This document shows positions 1 to 8,739 of a stretch of 64,000 nt of DNA, piece by piece. Source of the stretch: Albidovulum sp. (lineage in GTDB: Bacteria > Pseudomonadota > Alphaproteobacteria > Rhodobacterales > Rhodobacteraceae). A program made the position numbers and the translations under genes. Every line of letters begins with the position of its first letter. Position 1 is the stretch's first letter. The stretch covers positions 124,001 through 188,000 of the forward strand of contig JACKKB010000003.1 in NCBI GenBank assembly GCA_020637635.1. Direction: 5' to 3'. The notes under the pieces are model-generated. The model did not search any database. It had not been told where the DNA came from and was given only the letters and a program-made list of their open reading frames with translations.

Positions 1-1
1 C

Positions 2-697
2 GGCGACGAGCGGATGCTGATCCTCTGCTCGCCGCACAACCCCGGCGGCCGCGTCTGGACGGCGGATGAATTGCAGGGCATCGCCGATTTCGTCCGCCGT
101 CACGACCTCGTGCTTGTCTCCGACGAGATCCACCACGATCTCGTCTTCCCCGGCGCCCGCCACCTGCCGACGGCGATCGCGGCGCCAGGGATCGCCGACC
201 GTCTGGTGACCATGACGGCGACCACCAAGACCTTCAACATCGCCGGCTCCCACACCGGCAACGTCATCATTGCCAACGACGCCCTGCGCGCGCGATTCGC
301 GGCCCGGATGGGGGCGCTCGGCATCTCGCCGAACAGCTTCGGCATCCACATGGCGACCGCCGCCTATTCGCCCGAGGGCGCGGACTGGGTCGACGCGCTC
401 GTGAGCTATCTCGACGGCAACCGCCGGCTCTTCGATGCCGGCGTCGCCGCCATCCCCGGCCTCGCCTCGATGCCGCTCGAAGCCACCTACCTGGCCTGGG
501 TCGATTTCGCCGGGACCGGGATGGAGCCGCAGGAATTCACCGCCCGCGTCGAGAAGGGCGCGAAGATCGCGGTGAACCATGGGCCGAGCTTCGGCAGGGG
601 CGGCGAGAGCTTCCTGCGTTTCAATCTCGCGACCCCGCGCGCCCGTGTGCAGGAAGCGGTCGAACGGCTCGGCGCGGCGTTTTCAGACCTGCAATGA
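2..697 (+). CDS. patB: PatB/MalY-type PLP aminotransferase (C-S beta-lyase), 5' truncated by window edge
   Basis: The frame is open from the first bases, so only the C-terminal 231 residues or so of a protein usually near 390 are present. Visible fold-type I features are the NPHNPGG-like substrate loop (SPHNPGGR), the VSDEIHHDL segment whose Asp contacts the PLP ring, and the TTKTFNIAG segment carrying the Schiff-base lysine. The DEIHHDLVF sequence and the length after the lysine fit the MalY/PatB branch (cystathionine beta-lyase-like, releasing thiol, pyruvate and ammonia from cysteine conjugates) better than aspartate aminotransferase. It is transcribed away from the minus-strand locus A and probably belongs to the flanking genome. 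The exact substrate is not readable. Confidence 0.88.
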   Translation, partial: GDERMLILCSPHNPGGRVWTADELQGIADFVRRHDLVLVSDEIHHDLVFPGARHLPTAIAAPGIADRLVTMTATTKTFNIAGSHTGNVIIANDALRARFAARMGALGISPNSFGIHMATAAYSPEGADWVDALVSYLDGNRRLFDAGVAAIPGLASMPLEATYLAWVDFAGTGMEPQEFTARVEKGAKIAVNHGPSFGRGGESFLRFNLATPRARVQEAVERLGAAFSDLQ

Positions 698-1378
698 CCG
701 CGCCCTCGCAGATCGCGCTGCTCGCGCGGCTGGTCCTCCCGACGCCGGCGCTCGCGGTCGCGGTCCTGGCGCTCTGCCGGCCGGAACCGCCGCGCCGGTT
801 CTGTCGCAGGGCCCTCCTGATGCGGATCGGTCGGCCTCTGTTTCCCGCCACGCCTCGCACCTGCCTTCGGTCGGGTTTGGCGCTTGTATGCGCGTTGCCC
901 TGTACGCGAGAGAGGTAGATCCGGGCTTCAGCGAGCAGACCGAGCAGAAAATCGGTTGTGAGCGCGGTGCAGATTTCGCCGTGCATGATCGCCACGCAGA
1001 GATCGTGGACCAGTTCGGGGTCAATCAACCCGGATACACCTCGGATCAGCCGCCGAGCTGTCCGAAAAATGGGTCCACTTCACAGCGCGTTCCTCTCCGC
1101 ACCCGGCAACCTTGCGGACAACCACCGGGCCGCAAGTGCCTCCGGCAGCGGCGCGGCACGGGGAGGGTCGGGGCGTGGGCCACTGGCTGACGTGAAGCTC
1201 CCGCGGGTTCGGCAGGTCGCATCGAACCCGACCTCGCCCTGAAGCGCATCAACCGCGAGGCTGAAGATCAGCCCGTGGTAGGCATCTCAAATGTGGCCGT
1301 TGTCGTCGATCCGATCCGGTATGACAGTTGCTTCATGAGTGACGAGCGTCGAATTCATCCTCCCCTCTCCGCACGGGA
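698..1378. other. gene-poor stretch between patB and locus A
   Basis: No convincing gene is seen in about 680 bases. Short open frames exist on both strands, for example a minus-strand frame starting at 1028 whose first 45 residues look protein-like before turning Arg/Ala-rich, but none has a recognisable domain or a good ribosome site. It could hold decayed sequence at the border of the catabolic island. No tRNA, repeat or complete insertion sequence is visible. Confidence 0.5.
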
Positions 1379-2074
1379 TCAGGTGCGCGCCTTTTCAAAC
1401 GCCTTCCACGCGATCTCGAACGCGGCGAAGTCGAAGCCGGGCGCGCGGGCGGCGTCGAGGACGATCTTCTCGGTCTCAAGCAGTTTGGTAACCGCGGCGG
1501 CAAGCATGGGCACCACACCCGCCGGGATCACCACCGCACCGTGCCTGTCGGCATGGATGAGGTCTCCGTCCGCGACGGTCAGGCCGAAGATGCGGACCGG
1601 CGTGCCGATCTCGCGCACATGGACGAAGCCGTGACTTGGCGCGATGCGGCCTGCGACGATCGGGAAACCGTCAGGCAAGTCCCCGAGGTCGCGCATCACG
1701 CCGTTCGTCACCACGCCGGCGATGCCGAAGCCCTTGTGAACGGTGGCGTTGATCTCGCCCCAGAAGGCGCTGATCGCGCCCTCGCCATCGAGATCCTCGA
1801 CGACGGTGACGGCGGGGCGGGGGCCCGAAGCCATGTGGCGGTAGTACTCCATGCGCCGGGCGCGGATCACGTCGGGCGCTTCGGTCGGCGGGGCGATGCC
1901 GGCGATCTTGGCGGTGCGGGCATAGCCGACGATGGCGCCGGCGGCCGGGTCCGAAGACAGCATCGTCTGACGTGTGAAGCGGTCGAAGCCGCGCTTGCCC
2001 TCGGCCACCTCGATGGCATTGCAGACAGTCGGGGTATCGACCCTGCGCAGAAGATCAAGAAGGGTGTCGTCCAT
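1379..2074 (-). CDS. RraA / HMG-aldolase-like protein (dimethylmenaquinone methyltransferase family name)
   Basis: This 231-residue protein has the RraA-like swivelling fold signature: a WGEINATVHKGFGIAGVVTNG segment followed by MRDL (the conserved Gly-rich and R-D elements that bind the oxo-acid and Mg2+ in 4-hydroxy-4-methyl-2-oxoglutarate aldolases), and DGDLIHADRHGAVVIP near the C-terminus. Family members are class II pyruvate aldolases or oxaloacetate decarboxylases; older names calling them menaquinone methyltransferases are wrong. It is the last gene of the locus A operon, and its ATG overlaps the TGA of the hydrolase upstream (ATGA). A C-C cleavage or decarboxylation step late in the pathway is inferred. 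A decayed relative lies at 42905-43450. Confidence 0.85.
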   Translation of the reverse strand: MDDTLLDLLRRVDTPTVCNAIEVAEGKRGFDRFTRQTMLSSDPAAGAIVGYARTAKIAGIAPPTEAPDVIRARRMEYYRHMASGPRPAVTVVEDLDGEGAISAFWGEINATVHKGFGIAGVVTNGVMRDLGDLPDGFPIVAGRIAPSHGFVHVREIGTPVRIFGLTVADGDLIHADRHGAVVIPAGVVPMLAAAVTKLLETEKIVLDAARAPGFDFAAFEIAWKAFEKART

Positions 2075-2766
2075 CAGTCCTCCAGCCAGCGGATCAGCGC
2101 CGCCGTTGTCTTGTCAGGTTGTTCCAGTGTCGGCATGTGGGCCGCGTCCTCGACGATCTCCAGCCGCGATCCGGGAATGAGGGAATGCATCAGGTCGTGC
2201 CGGTCGCGCGGGCAAAGCCGGTCCTCCGCGCCCATCAGGATCAGCGTCGGGACCCGGACGGCACGAAGCGTGTCCTGCTGGTCCGGACGGTCCCTGAGCG
2301 CGATCGACTGGCGCAGAAAGACTTCGGGCCCGAGGTCCGTCGCCATCGCCATGCAGGTGTCCAGGATCGCGGGCTTTCGCGGGCCGTCGATCAGGTAGTT
2401 GGGCTTCAATTCGTCGCGCATGACCTGTCGCAGCCCGCCGGCCTTCACCTTCTCCATCTGCGGGCCGCGCCGCGCCTGCGCTTCCGGCAGTTCGGCCCGC
2501 GGATTGGTGTCGAGAAGGGCGAGCCGTTCGACCCGCTCGGGCGCCTGCCGGATCACCTCCATCGCCACGATGCCGCCCATCGAGAGGCCGGCGAGCGCGA
2601 AGCGGGGCGGTGCGTTGGCCAGCACCTCGGCCGCCAGCGCCTCCACCGTCTCATGGCCCGAGATCGGCGCGAGATGCACGGCGCGGTTCAGGCCGATGGC
2701 GGCGATCTGCGGCCCGAAGAGCCGTCCGTCGCACATCATGCCGGGCAGAAGGACGAGCGGTGTCAC
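2074..2766 (-). CDS. alpha/beta-fold hydrolase
   Basis: A 230-residue alpha/beta hydrolase. The nucleophile elbow is LAGLSMGGIVA (G-x-S-x-G), the acid is probably in ILMGAEDRLCP, and the histidine is in EDAAHMPTLEQP, giving a complete Ser-Asp-His triad. The N-terminal LVLLPGMMCDG loop is the oxyanion region. I chose the GTG at 2766 because its GTGA overlaps the stop of the MetE-like gene and because upstream residues in this frame are low quality. The 3' end overlaps the RraA start by four bases, so the three genes are translationally coupled. Ester, lactone or C-C bond hydrolysis are all possible; the substrate is unknown. Confidence 0.85.
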   Translation of the reverse strand: MTPLVLLPGMMCDGRLFGPQIAAIGLNRAVHLAPISGHETVEALAAEVLANAPPRFALAGLSMGGIVAMEVIRQAPERVERLALLDTNPRAELPEAQARRGPQMEKVKAGGLRQVMRDELKPNYLIDGPRKPAILDTCMAMATDLGPEVFLRQSIALRDRPDQQDTLRAVRVPTLILMGAEDRLCPRDRHDLMHSLIPGSRLEIVEDAAHMPTLEQPDKTTAALIRWLED

Positions 2767-3887
2767 GAAACCAGAGCCGCCCCCTCGGCGAGCGTCTTCA
2801 GCTTGGCATAGGCGATGTCGGGATCGACCGCGCCGAAGCCGGCGAAGGTGCCGAAGCCGCAATCCGACCCGGCGATGACACGGTCCGTTCCGACGATATC
2901 GGTGAAACGTTCGATGCGCTGGCGGACAAGCTCGGGATGTTCGACGAAGTTCGTCGTCGTGTCGACGACGCCGGGGACGAGGATCTTGTCTTCGGGAATG
3001 TCGGCCCTGCGGTCGCGGAAGACGGTCCATTCGTGGCCATGCCGGGGATTCGACGTCTCAAAGAGGACATAGCGCGCCTTGGCCGACATCAGCGTGTCGA
3101 ACATCTTCGCCATCGGGATGTCGCAGACATGCGGGCCTTCGTAGTTGCCCCAGCAGATGTGGATGCGGATCTTCTCGGCCGGAATGTCGCGGAGCGCATG
3201 GTTCAGCGCCTCGACATGGGAATTGGCGACCTTGACGAACTCCGCATCGCTAAGATCGGTGAACAGCATGTGGCGCGACAGCGCGAGATCGGGACAGTCG
3301 AGTTGCAGGTCGAGGCCCGCCGCCACGATGGTTTCGTATTCCGCCTTCATCGCGTCCGCCAGGGCGGCCAGATACGCCTCGCGCGTCTTGTAGAAATCGT
3401 TCTGCAAGAAGAGCGAGATGACGCCGGGCGATGCCGCGTTCATGAAGCCGCGCTTCGCCCCGTGCGCCTTCATCGCGGCCTTGAGGTTGGCGATATCCTT
3501 CTCAAGCTCCCCCTGCCCTTTCGACCTCACCTCGCCCACGCACATCGGGCGGGCGTATTTCGGGGTTCCGCCCTCGTTTGCCAGTCTTTCCAGAAACTTG
3601 GGGAAGAGCTTCAGGTCGGCGGGGGCGTTGCGCGGGCTGTCGCCGCCAAAGCCGGTGTAGCGGTCCTTGACGTAGGTCGCGTAGCTGATCTTCGATGTCT
3701 CGCCGTCCGAGACGATGTCGATGCCGGCATCGACCTGTCTGCGCACGGTGTCCGAAACCGCGCGTGTCATGCAGGCGTCGAATTCGGCGGGATCGTATTT
3801 TTCCTCCCGCTCCCGCGCGAAGATGAAATCCACCACCTCCTGCGTGCGGGGCAGGCTGCCCACATGGGTCGTCAGAACTCGGCTCAT
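2763..3887 (-). CDS. core MetE-like (cobalamin-independent) methyltransferase
   Basis: A 374-residue single barrel corresponding to the C-terminal catalytic half of methionine synthase MetE. The N-terminus carries THVGSLPRT. All four zinc ligands of the family can be placed: His243 and Cys245 in RIHICWGN, Glu277 in LFETSNPRH, and Cys343 in AGSDCGFGTF. The N-terminal folate-binding half of full-length MetE is missing, as in core-MetE proteins and in methyltransferases that use other donors. Its position inside a catabolic operon, not with methionine genes, suggests it moves a methyl group from the imported substrate or an intermediate to a thiol. The start at 3887 has a GGGGAG site; the gap to the bicupin holds a strong hairpin. 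Confidence 0.85.
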   Translation of the reverse strand: MSRVLTTHVGSLPRTQEVVDFIFAREREEKYDPAEFDACMTRAVSDTVRRQVDAGIDIVSDGETSKISYATYVKDRYTGFGGDSPRNAPADLKLFPKFLERLANEGGTPKYARPMCVGEVRSKGQGELEKDIANLKAAMKAHGAKRGFMNAASPGVISLFLQNDFYKTREAYLAALADAMKAEYETIVAAGLDLQLDCPDLALSRHMLFTDLSDAEFVKVANSHVEALNHALRDIPAEKIRIHICWGNYEGPHVCDIPMAKMFDTLMSAKARYVLFETSNPRHGHEWTVFRDRRADIPEDKILVPGVVDTTTNFVEHPELVRQRIERFTDIVGTDRVIAGSDCGFGTFAGFGAVDPDIAYAKLKTLAEGAALVS

Positions 3888-3920
3888 AGGGCACTCCCCC
3901 TTGGTCTTCGCATGGTTCCT

Positions 3921-3954
3921 CCGTGGCTGCGGCATGGTCACGCCGCAGCCACGG
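3921..3954 (-). promoter_or_regulatory. intercistronic hairpin between bicupin and MetE-like genes
   Basis: A perfect 13-base-pair stem (CCGTGGCTGCGGC pairing with its complement) closes an 8-base loop in the 74-base gap. No T-run follows, so it is more likely an mRNA stabiliser or partial attenuator than a full terminator. It shares its CCGTGGC/GCCACGG ends with the hairpin at 10087-10114. Confidence 0.6.
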
Positions 3955-3961
3955 ATCGATG

Positions 3962-4927
3962 TCAGCCCTTCCAGGTCGCTCCCGCCTTGTCGCCGGTCGC
4001 GGCGACATGGTAGAGCGCCGCCTCGCCGGTCATCGAGGGCACCGCGGAATGGGCGAGGTTCTCGGGCACGCTCATCGTGTCGCCGGGCGCGAGCGTGGCC
4101 GACCCGCCGTCCCATTCGACCCGCCAGTGGCCCTTGACCGGCATCAGGACCGAGGGCCGGTCGTGCTTGTGCTTCTTCTCGGTGGCAGAGCCCCGCGTGA
4201 TCAGATCGACCTCGAAGCCCGGCTTGTCGCGGAGCTTGCCGTTCTCTCCGATCACCTTCGCCGGTTTCCGGTCGCCAAGCGCGACGAGATCCAGATAGCG
4301 CGCGACATAGTTCGGCACCACGTCGGCGGTCGTGGGTTCGGGGAACTTCTTCAGTTCCTCGTCGGTCAGAAGCGGCATCGGCTTCACGCCCTCGGGCAGC
4401 GTCTCGCCCTTCTTGGTGTCGTAAAGCTTGCCCTTCTCGGACAGCACCAGCCCGTGAGCCTTCGCATCCTCGATCACCTGCGGCGCCCAGATCACGCCGC
4501 CGCCGGCATCGTCGCCGCCAAGGATGGCCATGATCATCCCGTAGTCCGTGCCGATGTTCTCGAAGCCCCGGAAGATGCCGGTGGGGATGTTGAAGATGTC
4601 GCCCTCCTCCAGCACCACTTCGCCCGCGTTGCCCCAGCGGCCCCAGAAGAAGCGCCAGCGGCCCTTGAGGACGAAGAACACCTCGGCCGTGCGGTGGGAA
4701 TGCAGGCTGTTGCGGCATTTCGGCGGCTGGCCGGCGGCGCCGATGTTGAAGCCGTGCGGGATGCTGATGTGGACGTGCTGGTCCTTCGATTCGGAAACCC
4801 CGCCACCGATGATGGTGAAATTCTCCTTCTGGTCGGAACCCGGTGTATGGGCGTCGATGAAGGCGGTCTTGCAGGGTTTCAACTCGCCGTAGCGGACGAT
4901 GCGGGATTCCATGTCGGCGGGGGTCAT
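3962..4927 (-). CDS. bicupin protein
   Basis: A 321-residue protein with two cupin barrels. The first, at about residues 45-165, has LHSHRTAEVFFVLKG, matching the cupin motif 1 pattern H-x-H-(x)3-E-(x)6-G, and a later PTGIFRGFENIG segment for motif 2. The second, about residues 225-315, has KKHKHDRPSVLMPVKGHW and a PENLAHS segment. The histidines indicate metal binding, so a dioxygenase or isomerase role is possible, as is a sensor role. It begins at an ATG sharing one base with the TGA of the SnoaL gene upstream (TGATG). A paralogue, encoded at 36177-37322 in locus C, has the same SH(L)KEN and LGGDD segments, so it is part of the shared pathway core. Confidence 0.82.
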   Translation of the reverse strand: MTPADMESRIVRYGELKPCKTAFIDAHTPGSDQKENFTIIGGGVSESKDQHVHISIPHGFNIGAAGQPPKCRNSLHSHRTAEVFFVLKGRWRFFWGRWGNAGEVVLEEGDIFNIPTGIFRGFENIGTDYGMIMAILGGDDAGGGVIWAPQVIEDAKAHGLVLSEKGKLYDTKKGETLPEGVKPMPLLTDEELKKFPEPTTADVVPNYVARYLDLVALGDRKPAKVIGENGKLRDKPGFEVDLITRGSATEKKHKHDRPSVLMPVKGHWRVEWDGGSATLAPGDTMSVPENLAHSAVPSMTGEAALYHVAATGDKAGATWKG

Positions 4928-5901
4928 CAGAGGTCTCCTGTATGCAGATGGATCTGTTTCCAGATCGACACTTCGTCGATCAGCGTGAATTCGCGGCGCA
5001 GGCCCCATTGGCCCCATTCGGCATGGGTGATGCCCATGACATGCACCTCGGCCCCGCTCGGCGCTCCGAACAGCCCGGGGCCGTCATGCTTGCCGGTCAG
5101 CGACCAGCGCACGGCGGCCCGGTAGGGTGTGCCGGGGTCCGACCGGCCTATGCGGTGGTGGACCGCGAAGGAAGCCGAGGGGAAGGACGAGCGCAGACGC
5201 ATCCACTGCGTCTCGGGGAAGTCGCGGCCCCAGCCGCCAGTCGCCCCCCAATGCTCGGTCCGGACGGCGCGGTCGTATTCGGCGCGGACGACGGCGAAGT
5301 CCTTCTCCATCATCCGGGTCAGGATGTCGGCAAGACGCCCGCCCCATTCACTGTCGTTGCCGCTGCCGCGATAGGGGCCCTTGACGTCGTCGCGGGGATG
5401 GAAGGGCCTGACGCAGGCTTCCGGCCCGCCTTCGCGGGCGATCTGCGCGCGGGCATGGTCGGCCGGGGCGATCCCCAGCTGCCGGGCGATGCCGCCGACG
5501 TCGCGCACGAGCCATTCGTCGTCGATGACGCCATTCTTCGCGGCGCAGTCGGCGATGGCGCGGATGGTGAAGCCGCGCCCGGTCGGCGGGCCGAAAGCGC
5601 CGTGACCGGTATGGGTGCCGGTGGTCACAAGCCGGTGGGATGAGAGGAACCCCGCCTCCTCGTCGCCCGACCAGATCACGTCCTCGCCAAGAAGCTGGCG
5701 GTCGGGAAACTCGGCGAGCGTGGCGAGCGTGCCGTCGATCACGGCCTGGTTTCCGCGCACGAGGCCGGAGGGGAAGCGCATCGGGATGTCGGGCGCGTAG
5801 TAGCGGTGCAGCGTGGCCAGACCGCGATCCTCCCAGATCTCCTTCGTGATCTTCAGGATGTAGTCCGGCAGGTCGATGAAATCCGGATCGAAGCCCTTCA
5901 C
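4927..5901 (-). CDS. two-domain SnoaL/NTF2-like protein (form I)
   Basis: A 324-residue protein made of two NTF2-like cone domains, about residues 10-150 and 175-320, as in SnoaL polyketide cyclases and ketosteroid isomerases. The N-terminal MKGFDPDFIDLPDYIL and KEIWEDRG blocks, EDVIWSGDEEAGFLSSHR, DEWLVRD and the linker GSGNDSEWG are shared with the proteins encoded at 16507-17511 and 48022-48999; I call this form I. The GTG start at 5901 overlaps the lacI stop (GTGA), and its own stop overlaps the bicupin start. NTF2 folds catalyse aldol cyclisation, isomerisation, dehydration or hydrolysis, so the reaction here is open. A single upstream promoter far away is expected. Confidence 0.85.
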   Translation of the reverse strand: MKGFDPDFIDLPDYILKITKEIWEDRGLATLHRYYAPDIPMRFPSGLVRGNQAVIDGTLATLAEFPDRQLLGEDVIWSGDEEAGFLSSHRLVTTGTHTGHGAFGPPTGRGFTIRAIADCAAKNGVIDDEWLVRDVGGIARQLGIAPADHARAQIAREGGPEACVRPFHPRDDVKGPYRGSGNDSEWGGRLADILTRMMEKDFAVVRAEYDRAVRTEHWGATGGWGRDFPETQWMRLRSSFPSASFAVHHRIGRSDPGTPYRAAVRWSLTGKHDGPGLFGAPSGAEVHVMGITHAEWGQWGLRREFTLIDEVSIWKQIHLHTGDL

Positions 5902-6914
5902 GTCTTGAACCCTTTCGGTTTGCGCGCCGAGCCGCGCTGGATCAGCGGCCCGGGGATGAGGATGTGGCGCGGCTCGGTGTCGCCCTCGATCCGGGAGAGG
6001 AGGGCGTCGACCGTCGCGTCGACCATGCGGTTCACCGGCTGGCGGATCGTCGTCAGGTCATAGGCAGCCCAGCTCGCGATCGGCACGTCGTCGTAGCCGA
6101 CGACCGAGACGTCGTCGGGAACCGAGAGGCCGAGTTCGAACCGGAGCGTGTCCATCACGGCGAGCGCCATGTGGTCGTTGCCGACAAAGACCGCGTCGGG
6201 GCGGTCGGCGGCGCCGAAGAGTTCCCGCGTGAGCGCCGAGGCGATGTCGCGGTCGTATCGGCCGTCGACGACCGCAACCGGCGTCCGACCATGATCTGCC
6301 AGCGCCTCGACGAAGCCCCTGGCACGGTCGCGCCCTGTCGAGGCTTCCTGCAAGCCGGCGATATGGGCGATGCGCTCGTGGCCGCCGGCGACGAGGTAAT
6401 TCGCGACCGTCCGCCCTCCGGCGACGTTATCCGAGGTGACTTCCGAGAGGCGCGGATCGTCCTGGCCGCGGTTGAACATCACGACCGGGATGCCGGCCGC
6501 CTCGCACAGGTTGGTCAGGTCGTTGGTCATCGTGACCGAAGCGGTGACGATGCCGTCGACCTGGTAGGCGATGAGCTCCTCCATCACCGGCGCGACCTCG
6601 GCGGTGGCGTTCTCGGCGAGGAAGATCAGGACATGGTAGCCCCTTGCCTGCAACGACCGGCTGAGCCGTTCGAGCGCGATGGGGTAGAACTGGTTGTCGA
6701 GATAGGCGACGACGAGGCCGATGATCCGGCTCTTGCCGGTGATCATCGCGCGGGCGATGGGGTTCGGACGGTAGCCCAGTTCCTCGGCCGCCTTGCGGAC
6801 CTTCTCGATGGTCTTGGGCGAGGCGCTGGCGCCGGGCGTGAAGACCCGGCTGACCGCCGACTGGCTGACCCCGGCGCGACGGGCGACGTCGATTGATGTG
6901 ACCTTGTCCTTCAT
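5898..6914 (-). CDS. LacI/GalR-family transcriptional regulator
   Basis: A 338-residue repressor. The N-terminal helix-turn-helix is SIDVARRAGVSQSAVSRVF followed by the hinge helix region NPIARAMITG, and the sugar-binding-protein-like effector domain runs from about residue 60 to the end (VGYDDVPIASW, LTTIRQPV). It is embedded in the operon between the SDR and a SnoaL gene, with a TGATG junction at its start and GTGA at its end, so it is made together with the enzymes and probably autoregulates. Likely targets are the two LacI-type sites in the divergent region 15396-15517. The effector is probably the imported solute or an intermediate. Confidence 0.92.
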   Translation of the reverse strand: MKDKVTSIDVARRAGVSQSAVSRVFTPGASASPKTIEKVRKAAEELGYRPNPIARAMITGKSRIIGLVVAYLDNQFYPIALERLSRSLQARGYHVLIFLAENATAEVAPVMEELIAYQVDGIVTASVTMTNDLTNLCEAAGIPVVMFNRGQDDPRLSEVTSDNVAGGRTVANYLVAGGHERIAHIAGLQEASTGRDRARGFVEALADHGRTPVAVVDGRYDRDIASALTRELFGAADRPDAVFVGNDHMALAVMDTLRFELGLSVPDDVSVVGYDDVPIASWAAYDLTTIRQPVNRMVDATVDALLSRIEGDTEPRHILIPGPLIQRGSARKPKGFKT

Positions 6915-7678
6915 CAGTCCGCCGTCCAGCCTCCGTCTACGAGGAGCGAAGTTCCCGTCACCAGCGCCGAAGCGTCGGAGGCAAGGTAGATGACAGCCCC
7001 CATGATGTCCTCGACCTCGCCGACACGGCCGAGCTTGATCTTCTCCTCGATCCACCTGCGCCGCTCGGGATTGGCGAAGGTTGCAGTGGTGAAAGCGGTG
7101 CGGATGAAGGTCGGACAGATCGTGTTGACGCGGACGCGGTGCGGCCCCCATTCGATCGCCATCGCCTTCACCATGCCTTCCAGACCGTGTTTCGAGGCGC
7201 AATAGAGTGCGCGGTCGACGCCGCCGACATGGGCCATCTGGGACGAGATGTGGATGATCGAGCCCGGCTTGCTCTCGCCGATCAGGCCGCGCGCCACCCC
7301 GACCGACAGGAAATAGGCGGCACGCAGGTTGACCGCCATCACCGCATCGTAGTCCTCCGGCCGGGTGTCGAGCGCGGGGCCGTGGCGGGCGAGGCCGGCG
7401 GAGTTCACGGCGACGTCGAAGGGCGGTTGCGCCTTCAGCTTCGCGGTCAGGTCATCGAGATCGGCCATGTCGAGCGGCAACGCCTCGGCGCTGCCGCCGG
7501 CCGCCGCGATCTCGGCCACCGCCGCTTCAAGCTTCTCCGCCCCCCGTGCCGCGCAGACGACATGGGCCCCCGCCTCGGCAAGCGCGGCGGCGCAGGCGAG
7601 CCCGATGCCCGACGACGCCCCGGTGACGAGCGCCCGGCGCCCGTCGAGCCGGAAGGAGGGGGTGCGTGGCAAGGTCAT
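6914..7678 (-). CDS. short-chain dehydrogenase/reductase
   Basis: A 254-residue classical SDR. It shows the cofactor motif TGASSGIG at about residues 18-25, NSAGLAR in place of NNAG, the catalytic Ser in ISSQM, and YCASK with Tyr and Lys. The C-terminal VTGTSLLVDGGWTAD is typical of NAD(P)-dependent alcohol/keto reductases. The start overlaps the stop of the SnoaL gene upstream (ATGA), and the stop overlaps the lacI start. Oxidation of a hydroxyl or reduction of a keto group on the pathway intermediate is likely, complementary to the histidinol-dehydrogenase-like enzyme two genes upstream. Confidence 0.92.
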   Translation of the reverse strand: MTLPRTPSFRLDGRRALVTGASSGIGLACAAALAEAGAHVVCAARGAEKLEAAVAEIAAAGGSAEALPLDMADLDDLTAKLKAQPPFDVAVNSAGLARHGPALDTRPEDYDAVMAVNLRAAYFLSVGVARGLIGESKPGSIIHISSQMAHVGGVDRALYCASKHGLEGMVKAMAIEWGPHRVRVNTICPTFIRTAFTTATFANPERRRWIEEKIKLGRVGEVEDIMGAVIYLASDASALVTGTSLLVDGGWTAD

Positions 7679-8739
7679 GCGAGTGCCCTGCCCGTCTCGG
7701 GATCGAAACCGCGCCGCGCCTTGTTGAACTCGCGCATCCGGGCGAAGACATCGACGCCGATCTGGTCGTACATGTCGAGAAGATCGACCAGCACCCAGTT
7801 CTCGCGGATCAGGCCCCCTTCCAGCCGCCAGAAGTCGAGGCTGCGCATGGTGATCTTCCTGTTCACCGGCGGGATGCCGAGCCAGCCGCCCTGGCTCAGC
7901 GTCTGGATCATGTCCGGCCAGCCGGTGACGGCGGCATAGTCGTGGTCGCCGAAGAAGTGGTAGCTGATCTCGTCCACATACTGGCCGCGATCCGGCATGC
8001 CGTTCAGGAAGGGGATCTGGTGCCAGTTGCGGAAGCCCTTGACGCCGCGTCCGGTGCCGATGCCGGACGGCCCGTACCAGTTCATGCGGGGATGCCAGAA
8101 GCGCGCCATCTCCATGACCTCGGGGCCGCCCTGCGATGGATGGCGTTTCATCGCGGTCAGCATGTCGATGATGTGCTGGCACGTGGCCATGCCCTTCGCC
8201 TTGTCCCACGGGCCGGGCACGATCCCGTCCTGCGTCGCCGGGCCGGGCACATGCCATTCGCGGCCCAACGACGGGGCCATCGGCCAGGTGCCGGCCTGCA
8301 TCATCACCTCGGGAATGTCCCAGAGCGCCTGAAACTCGCTGACGCGGCCGTTCTCGAAGCGGAAGAATTCGTGGAACCGCATGTGGACCTGGTGGCCGGT
8401 CGGCGGGATGTCCAGCCAGGGCGCGGTGAAGGTGCCGGTGTAGTAGCCGCCGCAGCCGACCCAGTCGGCGCCTTCGGGCGTCGGGCCGGCCATGACGATA
8501 TGGTCCCGCCGTTCGAGGTCGGGGACGGCCCGGAACAGCGGCCCACAGGCGTTATCAAAGAACGCCTCCGGCCCGGCCATGTCGCCGAAGGGAAAGGCGA
8601 GACGGAAAACCGCATCGGGGGCGCAGACCGCCGCCAGCGCCGCGCGCACGCCCGCCTCGCTAAAATCGTACATGGCGGCGCGCAGCGGCGAGAGCGCTGA
8701 CTTGTGTTCCGTGTGCCTGTCCATGGCCCCCAGGTTCAT
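7675..8739 (-). CDS. two-domain SnoaL/NTF2-like protein (form II)
   Basis: A 354-residue protein with two NTF2-like domains, about residues 20-165 and 195-335. Signature segments are GGYYTGTFTAPWLDIPPTG, FHEFFRFENGRVSEF, PGPATQDGI in the linker and SLDFWRLEGGLIRENWVLVD in the second domain. It pairs with the protein encoded at 15518-16510 (form II), while the short protein at 10132-10659 resembles the second domain. The ATG at 8739 overlaps the TGA of the dehydrogenase gene upstream (ATGA), which is why I prefer it to the in-frame ATG further upstream. An isomerase/cyclase/hydrolase role is inferred from fold only. Confidence 0.83.
   Translation of the reverse strand: MNLGAMDRHTEHKSALSPLRAAMYDFSEAGVRAALAAVCAPDAVFRLAFPFGDMAGPEAFFDNACGPLFRAVPDLERRDHIVMAGPTPEGADWVGCGGYYTGTFTAPWLDIPPTGHQVHMRFHEFFRFENGRVSEFQALWDIPEVMMQAGTWPMAPSLGREWHVPGPATQDGIVPGPWDKAKGMATCQHIIDMLTAMKRHPSQGGPEVMEMARFWHPRMNWYGPSGIGTGRGVKGFRNWHQIPFLNGMPDRGQYVDEISYHFFGDHDYAAVTGWPDMIQTLSQGGWLGIPPVNRKITMRSLDFWRLEGGLIRENWVLVDLLDMYDQIGVDVFARMREFNKARRGFDPETGRALA

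Noticed and set aside
1046..1252. Minus-strand small frame with CEVDPFFGQLGG ending, suspected transposase remnant
   Set aside because: No family match could be made with confidence, and no inverted repeats were found.
2610..5125. Long plus-strand open frames antisense to the MetE-like and bicupin genes
   Set aside because: They are Arg/His/Asp-rich, lack domains and ribosome sites, and exist because the real minus-strand genes have GC-biased third positions.
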